Of a DNA stretch of 64,000 nucleotides, positions 15,609 to 24,459 are shown one piece after another. Within the stretch, counting starts at the first letter, position 1. Each line of letters starts with the position of its first letter. The stretch comes from Streptomyces sp. JJ38. Lineage in GTDB: Bacteria; Actinomycetota; Actinomycetes; Streptomycetales; Streptomycetaceae. Made by a program: the position numbers and the translations under genes. The notes beneath the pieces were generated by a model. That model saw only the letters and a program-made list of their open reading frames with translations, was not told where the DNA came from and ran no database searches. The DNA lies in the NCBI RefSeq assembly GCF_019303475.1, contig NZ_JABLSI010000031.1, positions 1 to 64,000 on the forward strand. The letters run 5' to 3'.

Positions 15609-18065
15609 GTGGCCGAAGCGCCGAAGAACCAGGGGAGCCACACCCCGGCTGTGCCCGGACGCCGACTCCGCCGTGCCGCCGCGGCCCTGATCATGCCCCT
15701 GTCGCTGCTGCTCGCGGGCTCTCCCCACGCCGGTGCCACCACGGTCGCCCCGCACACCGCCGCGCCCGGCGTGGGCCCCGTCAGCGGTACGAGCGACGTG
15801 GCCGCCCTGGAGCCCGCCACCAGTGAGTCCGCCACCGGCTCCCGCACGGCGGAGGTCGCGATCACCGGAGTGACACCCGTGACCCCCGGCGAGGAGGACA
15901 CCCTCACGATCAAGGGCTCCGTGACCAATCGGTCCCAGGAGACGATCACCGGTCTGGAGGTGAACCTGCGCGCCGGCCCACGGCTGACGACCCGCAGTTC
16001 GATCGACCGGGCCGCCGGTCGTGAGGGCTTCTCCTACGCGCAGGACGGCAGAGAGGTCACCGACGAGGACTCGGCCTTCGCCCTCGACGACGTCGCCCCA
16101 GGCGGCACGCGTCCCTTCACCCTCAAGGTCCCGGTGGAGGAGCTGGAGCTGGACGCGAGCGGCGTGTACCAGCTCGGCGTGGCCGTCTCCGGCCGCGGCG
16201 GCGGCTCCGGGGAACAGGTTCTCGGTATGGGGCGGACTTTCCTGACCTGGCAGACCGAACCCGCGTCGGACCGTACCGACGTCACCTTCCTCTGGCCCCT
16301 CGTCTCCACTCCGCACCTCACCGCCCGCACTGCCTCGGACGAGCAGCAGACCCCGGTGTTCCGGGACGACGACCTCGTGAACGAGATCTCCCCGGGCGGT
16401 CGGCTCTACGAGCTCGTCCGCCACGGCGCCGATCTCCCGGTCACCTGGGTCGTGGACCCTGACCTGCTGGCGTCGGTCAACGCCATGACCGAGCCGTACC
16501 AGGTACAGACCCCCGAAGGCCCGGTCGCCGGGACCGGCCGCGACGCGGCGAACCGATGGCTCAACGAGCTCCAGCGGGCCGTCGAGGACGAGGAAGTCGT
16601 CGCCCTGCCCTTCGGCGACCCCGACGTGGCCTCGCTCGCGCACCGCGGGCGCGACGTCTCCGGCGCACTGGGCCATCTGCAGTCGGCGACGGAGGCCGCC
16701 CAGGTCACGGTCGAGACCATCCTCAACACGCCACCGAGCACGGACTTCGCCTGGCCGGTGGAGGGGGCCATCGACCCGTCGGTCGTCTCCGTTGCCACCT
16801 CGGCCGGAGCCCGCAACGTCATCGCCCGCAGCGACAGCCTGCGGGAGGACCGCAGCCTCCCGTACACCCCGAACGCCGCCCGTCCCATCGGCGGTGGCAT
16901 CACGGCGGTGTCGGCGGACGCCACCCTGTCCACCCTGTTCCAGGGCGATATGACGCGGGCCGACAACTCCACCTCAGCCGTCCAGCGCTTCCTCTCCCAC
17001 ACCCTGGCGATCACCGAGCAGAACCCCACGAAGCAGCGCAGCATCCTCGTCGCTCCCCAGCGCATGCCGACGGCCAGCCAGGCCGCCACCATGGCCACGG
17101 CCATCGAGGCCGTGACCGACAGCGGCGGCTGGGCGCGCTTCGTGGACCTCGGCGAGACGGCGAAGGCCAAGCCCGATCCGCAGGCGAAGCGCCAGGTGCC
17201 CGGCCGCTCCGCCTACCCCAAGCACCTGCGCGAGCAGGAGCTGCCGACCGCCGCGTTCGAGGCGATGCGCGGGACGCAGAGCACGCTCAACGACTTCACG
17301 GTCATCCTCAGCCAGGAGGACCGGGTCGTGACGCCGTTCGGCAACGCCATTCGCCGGGAGATGTCCACGTCGTGGCGCGGCCGGGCGGAGGACGCCGCGG
17401 ACTACCGCGACTCCGTGCAGGACTACCTCGTCGGACTCACCGACCAGGTGCGTCTCGTGCCAAAGTCCCCCATGACACTCTCCGGCCGCAGCGCGACCAT
17501 CCCGGTCACGGTGCAGAACAACCTGGTCCAGGAGGTCGACGGGCTGGAACTGCGGCTGACCTCCGGGCGCCGGATCGGCCTGACGGTCGACGACGACGTG
17601 AAGCCGGTGGTGGTCGAGGGGGGGCACAGCCAGTCGATCACGTTCGACACGACGGCCAACGCCAACGGACGGACCTTCCTGACCGCACGGCTCTACACGA
17701 AGGACGGCGACCCCTACGGTGAGCCGATGACCTTCCAGGTGGACGTCACCGAGATCACGTCCACCGTGCTGCTGGTCATCGCCGGCGGTGTCCTGCTCGT
17801 CGTCCTGGCCGGGGTGCGGATGTACACACAGCGCAAGCGCCGCGGCCCGCAGCCCGACCCCGACGCTCCGCTGGCCTCCCAGCGGGACGAGGCCGAGGCC
17901 GAGCCGGAAGCCGCGGCGGAGGACGGCGCGGAGAACGGTGCCCGGAACAACGCGACGGCGGACACGGAGACCGAAGCCTCCCCACGCCCGGCCCGTGAGG
18001 CTCACGATGACACCCGGCCCGAAAGCGGGGAGTCCTCGGGGCCAGGTGAGAAAGTGGACTGTTGA
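15609..18065 (+). CDS. DUF6049 family secreted/membrane protein
   Basis: 818 residues. An N-terminal signal peptide is visible (RRLRRAAAALIMPLSLLLAG...AGA, about residues 18-45). A large extracellular part follows, with a beta-sandwich-like segment (EVAITGVTPVTPGEEDTLTIKG) near 80 and another (ATIPVTVQNNLVQEVDGLEL) near 630. A single C-terminal helix (STVLLVIAGGVLLVVLAGV, about 718-736) precedes a basic then acidic cytoplasmic tail. It lies 49 nt upstream of murJ on the same strand, an arrangement that suggests a partner in lipid II export or cell-wall assembly. Function unproven. GTG start lacks an obvious strong Shine-Dalgarno. Confidence 0.82.
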   Translation: MAEAPKNQGSHTPAVPGRRLRRAAAALIMPLSLLLAGSPHAGATTVAPHTAAPGVGPVSGTSDVAALEPATSESATGSRTAEVAITGVTPVTPGEEDTLTIKGSVTNRSQETITGLEVNLRAGPRLTTRSSIDRAAGREGFSYAQDGREVTDEDSAFALDDVAPGGTRPFTLKVPVEELELDASGVYQLGVAVSGRGGGSGEQVLGMGRTFLTWQTEPASDRTDVTFLWPLVSTPHLTARTASDEQQTPVFRDDDLVNEISPGGRLYELVRHGADLPVTWVVDPDLLASVNAMTEPYQVQTPEGPVAGTGRDAANRWLNELQRAVEDEEVVALPFGDPDVASLAHRGRDVSGALGHLQSATEAAQVTVETILNTPPSTDFAWPVEGAIDPSVVSVATSAGARNVIARSDSLREDRSLPYTPNAARPIGGGITAVSADATLSTLFQGDMTRADNSTSAVQRFLSHTLAITEQNPTKQRSILVAPQRMPTASQAATMATAIEAVTDSGGWARFVDLGETAKAKPDPQAKRQVPGRSAYPKHLREQELPTAAFEAMRGTQSTLNDFTVILSQEDRVVTPFGNAIRREMSTSWRGRAEDAADYRDSVQDYLVGLTDQVRLVPKSPMTLSGRSATIPVTVQNNLVQEVDGLELRLTSGRRIGLTVDDDVKPVVVEGGHSQSITFDTTANANGRTFLTARLYTKDGDPYGEPMTFQVDVTEITSTVLLVIAGGVLLVVLAGVRMYTQRKRRGPQPDPDAPLASQRDEAEAEPEAAAEDGAENGARNNATADTETEASPRPAREAHDDTRPESGESSGPGEKVDC

Positions 18066-18114
18066 GCGAGGCAGCGGGCCGAACGCCGGCGCGAATGATG
18101 AGGTGGGGTACGCA

Positions 18115-20511
18115 GTGAATGTGCCGTACGACCGCGACCGCGGCGAGCGGGGTCCGTCCACGCCCGAGGAGGAGGGGCAGGACGCGCATCCGCGGAGCGC
18201 CCACGGCGGCGCCCCCCACGGCTACCCGGACCCGGCCGCGCAGCCCTCGGTGGACGAGGCGGGGTACGGGCGTACCCCGTATCCGCCCCCGGGCCCGCAG
18301 CCGCCGCACCAGCAGCCGCCCGCGTCTCGCCATTCCTCCGAGCCCCACCACTGGCCCGGCCCGCCCGCCGCCGGGCACCACACACCGTCTCCGCAGGCCC
18401 CGCATACCGCCTACGGCGCCGAGCCCGCGCACGCGTCGCACCCAGGCGTCCACGGGCTGGCCGCTCGGGGCCCCGAACACGACGGACGTCCCTCCGCCGT
18501 TCCCCCCACACAGCCCGACGACGCCTTCGAGTACCTCTTCCGGGACCAGCAGCAGATCCCTCAGCAGCAGCCGCAGCCGAGGCTCGACGCCGCGGGGCCG
18601 CCCCCGCCCCCGCAGGACGGCACGTACCCGCAGCCCGGCCCGCACTACCAACAGCCCCACCCCCAGCAGCCTCACCCGTACCCGCAGCAGCCCCCGTCCG
18701 CCCGCTACGAAGCGCCGACACCCGCACCGCAGTCGTATCCACAGCAGCCGTCGGCCTCCCCCGAGCAGCCACCGGCGCCACCGCTCGCCCCCGAGGCCGG
18801 GCCCGCCGGTGCGGCGGGCCCGCCGCAGGGCCCGGGCGGCACCCCGCAGGCCCCCGCCGCGGAGCAGCCCGGCGGGCGGGGCGGCGGGCTGCTGCGGTCC
18901 AGCGCCGTGATGGCGGCCGGGACGCTGGTCTCCCGCGTCACCGGTTTCGTCCGCAGCCTGGTGATCGCCGCAGCGCTCGGCGTCGCCGTCCTCGGTGACG
19001 CCTACACCGTCGCGTACACGCTGCCCACCATGGTCTACATGCTGTCGATCGGCGGCGGTCTCAACTCCGTCTTCGTACCGCAGCTCGTGCGGGCGATGAA
19101 GAACGACGAGGACGGCGGCGAGGCCTACGCCAACCGGCTCCTGACCCTGGTGATGGTCATCCTCGGCGCTCTGACGCTGCTCACCGTGGTCGCCGCCCCG
19201 CTGCTCGTGCGGATGCTCTCGGTGTCCATCGCGGACGATCCGGACGCCAACAACGTGGCCGTGACCTTCGCGCGCTACTGCCTGCCCACGATCTTCTTCA
19301 TGGGCGTGCACGTCGTGATGGGACAGATCCTCAACGCCCGCGGCCGCTTCGGCGCGATGATGTGGACGCCCGTCCTCAACAACCTCGTCATCATCTTCGC
19401 GTTCGGCTCGTTCATCTGGGTCTACGGCACCTCGGCCAGCTCCGACCTGGGAGTCGCGACGATCCCCCCCGAAGGTGTCCGGCTGCTCGGCGTGGGCACC
19501 CTGCTCGGCCTCGTGGTCCAGGCGCTGGCCATGCTCCCCTTCCTCCGGGCCGCCGGCTTCCACTTCCGGCCCCGGTTCGACTGGAAGGGCCACGGGCTGG
19601 GCAAGGCTGCCAAGCTCGCCAAGTGGACGTTCCTGTTCGTGCTCGCCAACCAGGCCGGCCTGCTCGTCGTCACCCAGCTCGCCACCGCGGCGGGTGCGGA
19701 CGCGGCTGCTGAGGACATCGAGGGCGCGGGCATCCTCGGCTACCAGAACGCCCTGCTGATCTGGCAGATGCCGCAGGCCATCATCACCGTCTCCGTCATG
19801 GCGGCCCTGCTGCCCCGGCTCTCGCGTTCCGCGCACGACGAGGACAGCGACGCCGTCCGTGAGGACCTCTCCCACGGACTGCGCACCTCGGCGGTCGCCA
19901 TCGTGCCGATCTCGTTCTCGTTCCTCGCGCTCGGCGTGCCGATGTGTCTGATGCTCTACGCCTCCGCCGGAGCGGACGCCGCCGCCTCCATGGGCTTCAT
20001 CCTCATGGCCTTCGGGATCGGTCTCATCCCGTACTCGGTGCAGTACGTCGTCCTGCGCGCCTTCTACGCCTACGAGGACACCCGGACGCCCTTCTACAAC
20101 ACCGTGATCGTCGCCATCGGCAACGCAGCGGGTGCCGGGCTCTGCTACCTGCTGCTGCCCAGCCGGTACGCGGTCGCCGGAATGGCGGCGGCCTACGGTG
20201 CTGCCTACGCCGTGGGCGTCGGTGTGGCGTGGCGTCGGCTGCGCAGAAAGCTCGACGGCGATCTGGACGGTTCGCGTATCGCCCGTACCTACGCCCGACT
20301 GTGCCTCGCCAGCGTGCCCGGCGCCCTGCTGGCCGGCGCCGCCGCCTACGGTGTGATCCGCGCCCTCGGTGACGGCTTCACCGGGGGACTCACGGCGCTG
20401 GTCGTCGGTTCGCTGGTGCTGGGCGCGATGTTCGTGGTCACCGCGAAGCGGCTGCGCATCCAGGAGATGACGGCCATGATCGGCATGGTCCGGGCGAAGC
20501 TCGGCCGCTGA
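18115..20511 (+). CDS. murJ: Lipid II flippase MurJ (MviN family) with long N-terminal extension
   Basis: Flips lipid II across the membrane for peptidoglycan synthesis. The 798-residue protein has about 255 residues of Pro/Gln/His-rich low-complexity sequence before the conserved core, which starts GLLRSSAVMAAGTLVSRVTG. About 14 helices follow, with ALGVAVLGDAYTVAYTLPTM and later RAFYAYEDTRTPFYNT characteristic of MviN. GTG 18115 (VNVPYDRDRGE) is taken as start, with GGTGGGG about 6 nt upstream. The extension is cytoplasmic and probably disordered. A pseudokinase gene follows 140 nt downstream; in mycobacteria the equivalent domain is fused to MurJ. Confidence 0.92.
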   Translation: MNVPYDRDRGERGPSTPEEEGQDAHPRSAHGGAPHGYPDPAAQPSVDEAGYGRTPYPPPGPQPPHQQPPASRHSSEPHHWPGPPAAGHHTPSPQAPHTAYGAEPAHASHPGVHGLAARGPEHDGRPSAVPPTQPDDAFEYLFRDQQQIPQQQPQPRLDAAGPPPPPQDGTYPQPGPHYQQPHPQQPHPYPQQPPSARYEAPTPAPQSYPQQPSASPEQPPAPPLAPEAGPAGAAGPPQGPGGTPQAPAAEQPGGRGGGLLRSSAVMAAGTLVSRVTGFVRSLVIAAALGVAVLGDAYTVAYTLPTMVYMLSIGGGLNSVFVPQLVRAMKNDEDGGEAYANRLLTLVMVILGALTLLTVVAAPLLVRMLSVSIADDPDANNVAVTFARYCLPTIFFMGVHVVMGQILNARGRFGAMMWTPVLNNLVIIFAFGSFIWVYGTSASSDLGVATIPPEGVRLLGVGTLLGLVVQALAMLPFLRAAGFHFRPRFDWKGHGLGKAAKLAKWTFLFVLANQAGLLVVTQLATAAGADAAAEDIEGAGILGYQNALLIWQMPQAIITVSVMAALLPRLSRSAHDEDSDAVREDLSHGLRTSAVAIVPISFSFLALGVPMCLMLYASAGADAAASMGFILMAFGIGLIPYSVQYVVLRAFYAYEDTRTPFYNTVIVAIGNAAGAGLCYLLLPSRYAVAGMAAAYGAAYAVGVGVAWRRLRRKLDGDLDGSRIARTYARLCLASVPGALLAGAAAYGVIRALGDGFTGGLTALVVGSLVLGAMFVVTAKRLRIQEMTAMIGMVRAKLGR

Positions 20512-20651
20512 GACCACCCGTACCGCCGACTCGTGTCGTGCACCACAGCGAGCTGCGGGCACAATTGACGGTGGCCGGTCCCACGGCCGGCCACCGTGTC
20601 GGCTGAGTGCACCGGTCGAGGGGATGCGACAACGGGGAGGCAGGAGCGACG

Positions 20652-22556
20652 GTGGCGGAACGGAGCACTACCGTCGACGTGGCGTACTCGGGCGGCAAGG
20701 GCGGCGGGGCCGACAAGCCCCGGTCGGCCGGGTCCGGCGGAGCCGCGGCCGACGGCACCACGTCCCAGGAGGGCCGCGAGGGCGCGGACGGCGCCTCCGG
20801 CGAGAACACCGGCGCCGAGTCCGCGCCCGAGCACCGCCCGCGCCGCGGCGTGCGGGACCCCGCGGCGACGGCCGGGGCCGAGCGAGGACGAGCCGGCCCG
20901 CCCGACGACGCAGACGACGACGCCCAGGACGGCGGCGGAGACTCTCACGAAGCGCGCAACGAGGGTGAGGACGCCACGGAGGACGACAGGACCGCGGAGC
21001 GATCCGAACCCGCGCCGGAGCTTCACAGCGGACACAAGCTCGCACGCCGCTACCGGCTGGAGGAGTGTGTCACCCGGCTGGACGGGTTCAGCAGCTGGCG
21101 TGCCGTGGACGAGAAGCTCCGCCGGGCCGTGGGCGTCCATGTCCTTCCGGCGAACCACCGCCGTGTGCGCCCCGTGCTGGCCGCGGCCCGCTCCGCCGCC
21201 CTGCTGGGCGACCCCCGCTTCGTGCAGGTGCTGGACGCCGTCGAGGACGGCGAGCTGGTCTACGTCGTCCACGAGTGGCTTCCGGACGCCACCCCGCTCA
21301 CCACGCTCCTGGCGGCCGGACCGCTGCCCGCGCACGAGGCGTACGAGCTGGTGCGCCATCTCTCCCAAGCCATGGCCGCCGCCCACCGCGAGGGGCTGGC
21401 CCATCTGCGGCTCACCCCCGGGGCCGTGCTGCGCACCGGGACGGGCCAGTACCGCATTCGCGGCCTGGCCGTGAACGCGGCGCTGCGCGGGATCACGTCG
21501 CACACCCCGCAGCGCACCGACACCGAGGCGATCGGTGCACTGCTCTACGCGGCGCTCACCCAGCGTTGGCCCTACGAGGACGACGCCTACGGGCTCAGCG
21601 GTGTCGCGCGGCTCTCCGGCGGTACCGTCATGCCGCCCGACCAGGTCCGGGCCGGCGTCCACCGGGGCCTTTCCGAGCTGGCCATGCGGGCGCTGGTCAA
21701 CGCCGGCGCCACCGCGTCCGGTGAGAACTCCCCGTGCACCACTCCGGAGGAACTGACCCGCGCGGTGTCCGAGCTGCCGCGCATCCGTCCTCCGGAGCAC
21801 GGCTTCCTGAATCCGGCACCGTACGAGCGCACCACCTACCAGCAGGGCGTCCTCTCCCCCGATGTCGCGCCGCCCGGCGTCCGGGCGCGCCCGGGCACCG
21901 TGGGCGACGCACCGCCCACGCTGCCGGGCCGGACGGGCAAGGTCCTCAAGTGGGGGGTCTCCGCTCTGCTGGTCGCCGCGCTCGGCCTGGGGAGCTGGCA
22001 GATCGCCGATGCCCTGCTGCGCGGGGAGCGTCAGACGGACTCGGCCTCCCAGGGGCAGGGCGGCACGGAGAAGCAGAGCGAGGAGTCGCCCGCGGCCAAG
22101 CCGGAGACCGGCAAGCCGGTCGACATCGCCTCGGCCCGCATCCTCGACCCCGGCGGTACGGGACGGGAGAGTGCTCAGCACGCCGAGCGGGCCTTCGACG
22201 GTGACCCCGACAGTTACTGGCAGACCCTCTACTACGCGAACGCCACCTTCGGAAACCTCAAGCCGGGTGTGGGACTCATCCTGGATCTCGGGTCGGTGCA
22301 GCAGGTCAGCACGCTCGACCTCCGCTTCCGTGGCGACACCTCGGTCGACTTCCTCGCCGCCCCGGCCTCAGCCGGGACGGAGCCGGATTCCCTGGGCGAC
22401 TTCAGCAGGGTCGACAGCGGGAGCGGCAGCGAGGTGTCCCTCCAGACCAAGAAGCCGATCATGACCCGCTACGTTCTGGTGTGGCTCACGGAACTACCGC
22501 GCACCGAGGACGACGAATACCGTGGCCGCATCACGGAGATCGGCATCAAGAGCTGA
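20652..22556 (+). CDS. Membrane-anchored pseudokinase with extracellular discoidin-like domain
   Basis: 634 residues in four parts. Residues 1-127 are acidic and disordered. Residues about 128-375 form a protein-kinase fold. One helix lies at about 432-456 (VLKWGVSALLVAALGLGSW). An extracellular F5/8-type (discoidin-like) domain lies at about 490-634, with RAFDGDPDSYWQT. The kinase residues are degenerate: the VAIK Lys is His163, HRDxKPxN reads HLRLTPGA (Asp and Lys lost), and DFG is replaced by RGL. It should therefore be inactive and bind partners instead. M. tuberculosis MviN (Rv3910) carries a C-terminal pseudokinase plus an extracellular domain in one chain; here the same order is a separate gene after murJ. 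It lies 29 nt before sigM. Confidence 0.85.
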   Translation: MAERSTTVDVAYSGGKGGGADKPRSAGSGGAAADGTTSQEGREGADGASGENTGAESAPEHRPRRGVRDPAATAGAERGRAGPPDDADDDAQDGGGDSHEARNEGEDATEDDRTAERSEPAPELHSGHKLARRYRLEECVTRLDGFSSWRAVDEKLRRAVGVHVLPANHRRVRPVLAAARSAALLGDPRFVQVLDAVEDGELVYVVHEWLPDATPLTTLLAAGPLPAHEAYELVRHLSQAMAAAHREGLAHLRLTPGAVLRTGTGQYRIRGLAVNAALRGITSHTPQRTDTEAIGALLYAALTQRWPYEDDAYGLSGVARLSGGTVMPPDQVRAGVHRGLSELAMRALVNAGATASGENSPCTTPEELTRAVSELPRIRPPEHGFLNPAPYERTTYQQGVLSPDVAPPGVRARPGTVGDAPPTLPGRTGKVLKWGVSALLVAALGLGSWQIADALLRGERQTDSASQGQGGTEKQSEESPAAKPETGKPVDIASARILDPGGTGRESAQHAERAFDGDPDSYWQTLYYANATFGNLKPGVGLILDLGSVQQVSTLDLRFRGDTSVDFLAAPASAGTEPDSLGDFSRVDSGSGSEVSLQTKKPIMTRYVLVWLTELPRTEDDEYRGRITEIGIKS

Positions 22557-22585
22557 TCGGCAGACGGCCAAGGGAGGGCCTTGCG

Positions 22586-23341
22586 GTGGGCGACGACGCC
22601 ATGAGGCGCACCCCGGACGGCGACGACGTGGCCCCGGTCGAGGACGGCGAGCTGCTCGCCCGGCATGTCGCGGGGGACCCCGAGGCCTTCGGGGAGCTCG
22701 TCCGCCGGCACCGGGATCGGCTGTGGGCCGTGGCGCTGCGCACCTTGGGGGATCGTGAGGAGGCGGCGGATGCCGTGCAGGACGCCCTCGTGTCCGCCTA
22801 CCGCCGCGCCGAGACCTTTCGCGGGCAGTCGGCGGTGACCACCTGGTTGCACCGCATCACCGTGAACGCCTGTCTCGACCGGGTCCGGAAGGCGGCGTCC
22901 CGTCGGACAGCGCTCACCGACGACACCGAGCGCCTCGACCGTCTGCTGGAGCCCGAGGAGTCCGCTTCGGCACCTGCCGAACGGGCCGACCTCCATCGTC
23001 AGGTTCTCGAGGCGCTGGCCCGGCTCCCCGCCGAGCAACGGGCCGCCCTGATCCTCGTGGACATGCAGGGCTACCCCGTGGCGGAGGCGGCCGAAGTGCT
23101 CGACGTCGCGGTCGGCACCGTGAAGAGCCGCTGTGCCCGGGGCCGGGCCCGACTGCTGCCCCTGCTCAGCCATCTACGGGCGGACAGCGCGTCCCCGGGT
23201 GGCTCGGCCGCGAGCAGCTCCCCCGCAGCCCGTGGTGCATCAGGCGACGGAAGACGGAACCGGACGTCGAGGGCATCCGTCCCACCGAGGCAGGGCATCG
23301 AGGGAACCGGAGCCATGAAGGGCGGAGGTGGAGCAGCATGA
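22586..23341 (+). CDS. sigM: ECF RNA polymerase sigma factor SigM
   Basis: 251 residues, group ECF. Region 2 covers about 30-95 (PEAFGELVRRHRDRLWAVAL, DREEAADAVQDALVSAYRR, FRGQSAVTTWLHRITVNACL). Region 4 covers about 140-195 (LARLPAEQRAALILVDMQGY, EAAEVLDVAVGTVKSRCARG). The C-terminal ~55 residues are low complexity. GTG 22586 is chosen because GGGAGGG precedes it and it starts just before the sigma domains. Its stop overlaps the next start (ATGA), the hallmark of a sigma/anti-sigma pair. The sigM name follows the conserved Streptomyces position before trxBA. Confidence 0.9.
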   Translation: MGDDAMRRTPDGDDVAPVEDGELLARHVAGDPEAFGELVRRHRDRLWAVALRTLGDREEAADAVQDALVSAYRRAETFRGQSAVTTWLHRITVNACLDRVRKAASRRTALTDDTERLDRLLEPEESASAPAERADLHRQVLEALARLPAEQRAALILVDMQGYPVAEAAEVLDVAVGTVKSRCARGRARLLPLLSHLRADSASPGGSAASSSPAARGASGDGRRNRTSRASVPPRQGIEGTGAMKGGGGAA

Positions 23342-24240
23342 CCGCGTCTTTCGCGACATCCGGCGACGGACATCCCGAGGTCGAGGAGATCGCCGACCTG
23401 GCAGAGGAGCTGCTTGCTCCGCGTGACGCCGAGCGGCTCCGCGCCCACCTCGCGGAGTGCGGTCCGTGCCGAGACATCCGGGTGGCCCTGGACGAGGTCC
23501 ACGGCGCCCTCAGCACGCTGCCCGACCCCGGGCCGATGCCCGGGGAGGTGGCGGACCGGATCGACGCGGCGCTCGCCGCCGAGGCTGCGCAGCGCTCCAC
23601 CCCACCGAGCCCGACCTCCACGACGCCGACGGGTCCACGCTCTGTTTCACGTGAAACACGGCGACCACCCTCCGCAGGGTCGGGGGGGACGACGGGTCCC
23701 GGCCGGTCCCCTCGCCCCGGAGGACGCAGGCGGTCTCGACGCCACGCCGTCCTGCTGGGGGCGGCGGGGATCGCGGCCGTCGCCATCGGTGGGCTCTTCG
23801 CCGCCGGGATGTTCACCGACAACGGGACCGGCAGCACCAACCAGGTCGCTGGAAAGCAGCAGGAAGCCTCTGCCGACCGGCTGGAAGAGCAGGTTCACGC
23901 CCTGCTGGCACCCGCCTCGAAGGCTCCAGAGGACGATACCGCTCGGCCGGAGAAGGTGCCCGAGGGTCCGGGGCCGCAGCAGCAGCCCCAGCACCCCTTC
24001 ACGGTGGAGACGGCCGACCCTGCCCTGCCGCAGTGCATCGCCCGGGGCGTCGACCGCGAGGAAGTGCCGATCGCGGTGGGCCAGGAGGACTACCAGGGGA
24101 CGGCTTCCTTTCTGGTGGTCCTGCCCCACCCCGGCGACACCAGCCGCATCGACGCCTACGTCATCGACGCGGCGTGCGTCACACAGGCCCCCGAGTCCCA
24201 GGGCGAACGGCTCGCCTTCCGCACGCTCGACCGCCCCTGA
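23338..24240 (+). CDS. Zinc-finger anti-sigma factor (SigM partner), membrane-anchored
   Basis: 300 residues. The N-terminal anti-sigma domain carries HxxxCxxC (His37, Cys41, Cys44 in HLAECGPC), the ZAS motif that binds ECF sigma factors and may sense thiol oxidation. A helix at about 137-159 (AVLLGAAGIAAVAIGGLFAAG) places the last ~140 residues outside the cell. A parS site lies in the linker and encodes Val-Ser-Arg-Glu-Thr. Translationally coupled to sigM by a 4-nt overlap. Confidence 0.88.
   Translation: MTASFATSGDGHPEVEEIADLAEELLAPRDAERLRAHLAECGPCRDIRVALDEVHGALSTLPDPGPMPGEVADRIDAALAAEAAQRSTPPSPTSTTPTGPRSVSRETRRPPSAGSGGTTGPGRSPRPGGRRRSRRHAVLLGAAGIAAVAIGGLFAAGMFTDNGTGSTNQVAGKQQEASADRLEEQVHALLAPASKAPEDDTARPEKVPEGPGPQQQPQHPFTVETADPALPQCIARGVDREEVPIAVGQEDYQGTASFLVVLPHPGDTSRIDAYVIDAACVTQAPESQGERLAFRTLDRP
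23644..23657. other. parS: parS site 4 (inside anti-sigma gene)
   Basis: Exact GTTTCACGTGAAAC within the coding sequence of the anti-sigma factor, read in frame as Val-Ser-Arg-Glu-Thr in the linker before the membrane helix. Confidence 0.95.
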
Positions 24241-24373
24241 GCCAACGCCCCGATGAGGCGCCAGGCCCCGACAGGGCGCGGGCAGGGCGCCGTCGGGGCT
24301 CAGCGCACGGAAGAACACGGCGGCGGCCCGCACCACCCGTCCGTGGGGAGCAGCCTCGGGGCGCGGACCCTCG

Positions 24374-24399
24374 GGAATGCCCGGCCCGTAGTATCCGTT
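24374..24399 (+). promoter_or_regulatory. SigR-type promoter of trxBA
   Basis: GGAAT at 24374-24378, an 18-nt spacer and GTT at 24397-24399 match the SigR consensus GGAAT-N18-GTT exactly. It lies about 60 nt upstream of the trxB start. Thioredoxin genes are known SigR targets in Streptomyces, induced by thiol oxidation. Confidence 0.85.
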
Positions 24400-24459
24400 G
24401 GGCGGGGTGTGAGCCTCGTCAGAGGAACCGGAAACCGTCGGCAGACAAGGAAGACATCC

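Noticed and set aside
18115..18900. Long Pro/Gln stretch as a separate gene before murJ
   Set aside because: It is in frame with murJ with no stop between, so it is an extension of MurJ.
17776..20562. 928-codon open frame antisense to the DUF6049 and murJ genes
   Set aside because: High GC opens long shadow frames; its composition (Arg/Gly/Asp/His runs) has no family resemblance, and the plus-strand genes are clearly real.
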